From contig JABXIP010000270.1 in NCBI GenBank assembly GCA_013373005.1, positions 1 through 7,950 of the forward strand: a DNA stretch of 7,950 nt, given 5' to 3'. The translations under genes were made by a program, and so were the position numbers. The notes below the pieces were generated by a model that saw only the letters and a program-made list of their open reading frames with translations, searched no databases and was not told the DNA's origin. The DNA is from Cytophagia bacterium (lineage in GTDB: Bacteria > Bacteroidota > Bacteroidia > Cytophagales > Cyclobacteriaceae). The first letter of the stretch is position 1. Each line of letters begins with the position of its first letter. Shown one piece after another: positions 5,003-7,950 of this stretch.

Positions 5003-7369
5003 ATGAATAAACTAACACAATTCCTTAACAGTGGAATGAAGTCGCTCAGAAGGGAGAAGTATTATGCCATGATTAATATTCTGGGCCTGGGCCTGGGCAT
5101 ATTCTGCTTCCTTCTGACTTCACTCTATGTAAAAGACGAGCTTACTCATGATAAGTGGCATAAGAATGCGGAGAACATCTATATGCCGCAACAGCTACTG
5201 GAAACCGATCAGGGCTCTATGATGCTTATGCCATCATATGCCATTGGCCAGGCTTGGGTTGATGAAAATCCGGGAGTTAAAGATGCTGTCAATATCAGCA
5301 GTGAGCAGCATAAAGACTATGTCATTAATGGAGATGAGTTTAAAACAGAGCAGCTTGTGTTTACCACCAGTGCTCTGTTTAGAATTTTTGATTTTAGCTT
5401 AGAGAAGGGAGACGCAACCACAGCTCTTGAACAACCTGACGGTATGGTTATCTCACATGAAATTGCCAGAAAGCATTTTAAAGGAGAGAACCCCATAGGA
5501 GAGTACATAAAGGTTGAAGGCTTGGGTACTTACAAGGTTACTGGAGTGCTTAATCCAATTCCCAGCAACTCTCATTTACAGTTTGAATTCCTGGTGCCAA
5601 TAGATTTCACTAAAGAGCCTTACAAGGGTGTCGAGAATAACTGGCAATTCGGAAGTGGCTATCACTACTTGTTGGTTGAAGAGAATTACGATTTGAATCA
5701 ATTAGCCGATGAAACCGCTAAAATGGTGAAGGAACATACCGGAAAAGAAGCTAGCCTTACCTTCCAATTCAATAGATTTTCTGAGCTCTATATGATGGGC
5801 AAGTCTATGAGAAACGGAGGTAGTATGTTCGGGGGGCAGGAGAAATATGTGGTCATCTTTAGCATTATCGGGGCACTGATGCTGCTTGTGGCCTCATTCA
5901 ATTACATTAACCTTACCACCTCGAGGTCATTTGCCAGAGCCAAAGATTTTGCCATCAGAAAAGTGATTGGTGCTTCCAAAGGCAGGTTGGTGGCTATTCA
6001 GCTGGGAGAAACCTTCTTCATTGCCTTGTTAGGGCTTGTTGTAGCGGTTATTGCCCTGGAGTTGGCATTGCCATCGATTAATCAGTTGATAGGGACAAAC
6101 CTGAGTTTGCAGGTAAGTAGAGATCCTTCCGTATTAATACTTCCTGCCGGAGTTTTGCTTTTGGTCATGCTATTGTCGGGATTGTATCCAGCTCTAATAG
6201 GAAGCCGATTCAATCTATCTTCCAGCTTAAAAGGAAAAACGCCTAACTCCAAAGGTGCATTGATTAGAAAAGCGCTCATTGTTATTCAGTTTACCATATG
6301 CACAGGAGTACTTGCTAGCGCTCTGATCATCCGTTTTCAAGCCAAGCACATGATCAATATTGATTTGGGATACAATGCCCAAAACATTATCAGTATTGAT
6401 ATGAGGAAAAACGGAGTTTATGACAAGATGGAAGCCCTCAGGAATGAGCTCCAAAGATCATCGATTATAGAGGATTTAGCCTCAGGCCCAATTCCCAAAG
6501 GGGGAGGCGCTATGATTATTGATGTAGGAGAAGAGGGCAGTAAAACACAGCAATTCTTTGGGTATGCCGCTGCTGATAAAGGCTTTGTCAGAATTGCCGG
6601 ATTAGAGATGATTGCCGGGAATTCCTTTGAGAATGTGGAAGAATCGAGGTTAGAAAACGGAGTCATTGTCAATGAAGCTGCAATTGAATTATTAGGCTTA
6701 TCGGCAGAAGAAGCCATCAACAATAAAATTCCAGATACCCAAATGACCATTGTGGGTATCATTAAAAACTATCATACCAGCTCTGCGAAATCTAAAATTG
6801 GACCTCAGATCATATACTACAACAAGGATCAGCTAGCCAATGTGTTGATCAGGTTTAAAGCGGGAGATCAGGAAAAAGTAGTTGCTTATACTGAATCTGT
6901 TTGGGACGAACTCGGAATTACCGTGCCGCTAAGCTATCTGGTTGTGGAAAATGCATTCGACAATGCCTTCAAAAGAGAAGAAGCACTTATTTCCATTTTC
7001 GATGGTCTCACTGTTATGCTCATCACCGTTGCTGGTCTCGGTTTATTTGCTTTGGCTGTGTTCGAAAGCCAAATTAGAGAGAAGGAATTGTGTATTCGTA
7101 AAGTGCTGGGTGCTAATGCATTATCGCTCCTAAAAAATCTTAATCTTCGGTTTGTTTTACTCATTGCACTGGCGATGGTCATAAGCATTCCCATTACCCA
7201 ATATTTAATAGGTGGTTGGCTCGATGCTTTCCCTTATAGAATTGAATCAACCGCAACATACTTCATCATAGCTTCTGCCTTTGTGCTTATTCTGGCGGTT
7301 GTTATGCTAAGTATTCAGGGTGTAGGCAGTGTGAGGAAAAATCCGGCTGAAGTACTTAGAAATGAATAA
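5003..7369 (+). CDS. FtsX/MacB-type ABC transporter permease, paralogue 2
   Basis: This 788-residue paralogue of the upstream permease has the same architecture: membrane segment 1 near residues 22-43, a large periplasmic domain to about 280, segment 2 at about 283-302, two more in 335-405, a fifth near 422-445, a second periplasmic part, and three C-terminal segments (about 669-687, 713-732, 751-772). The paired cytoplasmic signatures are AIRKVIGA (317-324) and ELCIRKVLGA (695-704). It ends KNPAEVLRNE, matching NPVNALRTE of paralogue 1. Sequence divergence from paralogue 1 is considerable, so this is an old duplication. The start is 38 nt after the previous stop, with no promoter seen between, which supports one operon. 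Its first periplasmic domain has two Met-rich patches, near residues 57-74 and 264-277, that paralogue 1 lacks. No nucleotide-binding domain is present. Confidence 0.93.
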   Translation: MNKLTQFLNSGMKSLRREKYYAMINILGLGLGIFCFLLTSLYVKDELTHDKWHKNAENIYMPQQLLETDQGSMMLMPSYAIGQAWVDENPGVKDAVNISSEQHKDYVINGDEFKTEQLVFTTSALFRIFDFSLEKGDATTALEQPDGMVISHEIARKHFKGENPIGEYIKVEGLGTYKVTGVLNPIPSNSHLQFEFLVPIDFTKEPYKGVENNWQFGSGYHYLLVEENYDLNQLADETAKMVKEHTGKEASLTFQFNRFSELYMMGKSMRNGGSMFGGQEKYVVIFSIIGALMLLVASFNYINLTTSRSFARAKDFAIRKVIGASKGRLVAIQLGETFFIALLGLVVAVIALELALPSINQLIGTNLSLQVSRDPSVLILPAGVLLLVMLLSGLYPALIGSRFNLSSSLKGKTPNSKGALIRKALIVIQFTICTGVLASALIIRFQAKHMINIDLGYNAQNIISIDMRKNGVYDKMEALRNELQRSSIIEDLASGPIPKGGGAMIIDVGEEGSKTQQFFGYAAADKGFVRIAGLEMIAGNSFENVEESRLENGVIVNEAAIELLGLSAEEAINNKIPDTQMTIVGIIKNYHTSSAKSKIGPQIIYYNKDQLANVLIRFKAGDQEKVVAYTESVWDELGITVPLSYLVVENAFDNAFKREEALISIFDGLTVMLITVAGLGLFALAVFESQIREKELCIRKVLGANALSLLKNLNLRFVLLIALAMVISIPITQYLIGGWLDAFPYRIESTATYFIIASAFVLILAVVMLSIQGVGSVRKNPAEVLRNE

Positions 7370-7375
7370 AGGTCA

Positions 7376-7444
7376 GTTTAGAGTTTCATGTTTAAGGTTC
7401 TTAGGAAGCAACATGAAACATAAAACTTAGAACATAAAACTAAT
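7376..7444. repeat. Inverted array of 7-nt units (GTTnnnn / AACnnnn)
   Basis: In the 78-nt gap before the third permease, GTT recurs in exact 7-nt register at 7376, 7383, 7390 and 7397. After a short spacer AAC recurs in exact 7-nt register at 7410, 7417, 7424, 7431 and 7438. The AAC half is the reverse complement of a GTT half, so two heptad arrays face each other. GTTTCATGTT (7383-7392) and AACATGAAAC (7410-7419) pair perfectly over 10 bp with a 17-nt loop. ACATAAAACT occurs twice, 14 nt apart (7418-7427, 7432-7441). The array ends three bases before the ATG at 7448, so a folded leader could affect translation of permease 3. Function is unknown. Confidence 0.8.
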
Positions 7445-7447
7445 TCC

Positions 7448-7950
7448 ATGCTTAGAAACTATCTGAAAATCGCCATTAGAAATGTTAGCAAACATAAAGG
7501 CTATTCATTTATCAATGTATTTGGTTTAGCAGTTGGTATCTGCTGCTGCTTGCTCATTTTCCTCTATGTAAAAGACGAGTTGACTTACGACAGATATCAG
7601 TCTAACATAGACAACATTTACCGCATCAACTCAGAAATTGACTGGTTCGGAAGTAAGGATTTGATGGGTGCTACCAATGCTGTTGAAGCCAAAGAGTATG
7701 CTGAGCGAATTCCGGAAATAGTGGCCTTTGCCAGATATAAGAGCACGGCCCTGGTTATTAAGAAAGGAGAGGAATACGTGAATCAATACAATGCGATTCA
7801 TACTGACCCTGGCACCTTCGAGATTTTTGATCATGTTTTGTTAGATGGCTCATTCGTAGGGGCTCTGGATGATCTGAATTCCATCGTTATATCGCGAAGC
7901 ATTGCAGAGAAATACTTCAACAAAGTAGATGCTGCAGGTGAAGAAATGAC
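7448..7950 (+). CDS. FtsX/MacB-type ABC transporter permease, paralogue 3 (N-terminal part)
   Basis: The frame opens at ATG 7448 (MLRNYLKIAIRNVSKHKGYSF) and runs open for 167 codons into the window edge. The start has the amphipathic helix and membrane segment 1 (about residues 20-42) that also begin the two upstream permeases: NVFGLAVGICCCLLIFLYV here against NILGLGLGIFCFLLTSLYV in paralogue 2. The following KDELTYD matches KDELTHD in paralogue 2 and is less like EKEFSYD in paralogue 1. The visible remainder is the start of the MacB-like periplasmic domain, ending in the SIVISRSIAEKYF stretch (paralogue 2: MVISHEIARKHF). About three quarters of an expected 790 residues lie beyond the edge. 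It is probably co-transcribed with the upstream pair, since no promoter was seen, although the 78-nt gap holds a repeat array. Confidence 0.92.
   Translation, partial: MLRNYLKIAIRNVSKHKGYSFINVFGLAVGICCCLLIFLYVKDELTYDRYQSNIDNIYRINSEIDWFGSKDLMGATNAVEAKEYAERIPEIVAFARYKSTALVIKKGEEYVNQYNAIHTDPGTFEIFDHVLLDGSFVGALDDLNSIVISRSIAEKYFNKVDAAGEEM

Noticed and set aside
6418..6762. Minus-strand open frame of 114 codons inside permease 2
   Set aside because: It is wholly antisense to a well-supported permease gene. Its composition mirrors the sense codons and it has no family features.
7631..7834. Minus-strand open frame of 67 codons near the right edge
   Set aside because: It is antisense to the third permease, whose frame is open throughout and matches its paralogues.

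Overview
The window looks like chromosomal DNA of a member of the Bacteroidota, probably a free-living Cytophagales-type bacterium. The evidence is the base composition (moderately AT-rich), the absence of clear Shine-Dalgarno sites before the starts, several roughly 790-residue two-repeat FtsX/MacB-type ABC permeases in tandem (a hallmark of this phylum), and a divergently oriented response regulator of the subgroup that usually carries a sigma-54 activation domain. This placement comes from family recognition only; no search was run.

Layout. 1-284 (minus): N-terminal receiver domain of a response regulator, cut by the window edge. 285-653: a gene-free stretch packed with palindromic repeats (a 26-nt REP-like unit in two inverted copies, a second inverted pair built on CCCCTAAAGGGG, and a two-hairpin element), ending in a sigma-54-like promoter. 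654-2432 (plus): an exported S9-type serine peptidase. 2433-2600: a second copy of the two-hairpin element, a 13-bp dyad and a second sigma-54-like promoter. 2601-4964 and 5003-7369 (plus): two complete paralogous ABC permeases, 38 nt apart. 7370-7447: an inverted array of 7-nt units. 7448 to the window end: a third paralogous permease, cut by the edge.

How the genes may work together. The two transcription starts that can be inferred, before the peptidase and before the first permease, share 17 of 22 positions, including GG pairs exactly 12 nt apart as in -24/-12 promoters. The divergent response regulator is therefore a natural candidate activator of both units, giving a regulon of a periplasmic or secreted peptidase and a set of FtsX-like permeases. 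These permeases need an ATPase of the LolD/MacB type, and none is encoded in the window. A role in handling extracellular or envelope peptides is an attractive but unproven reading. All other open frames in the window look like shadows of these genes.
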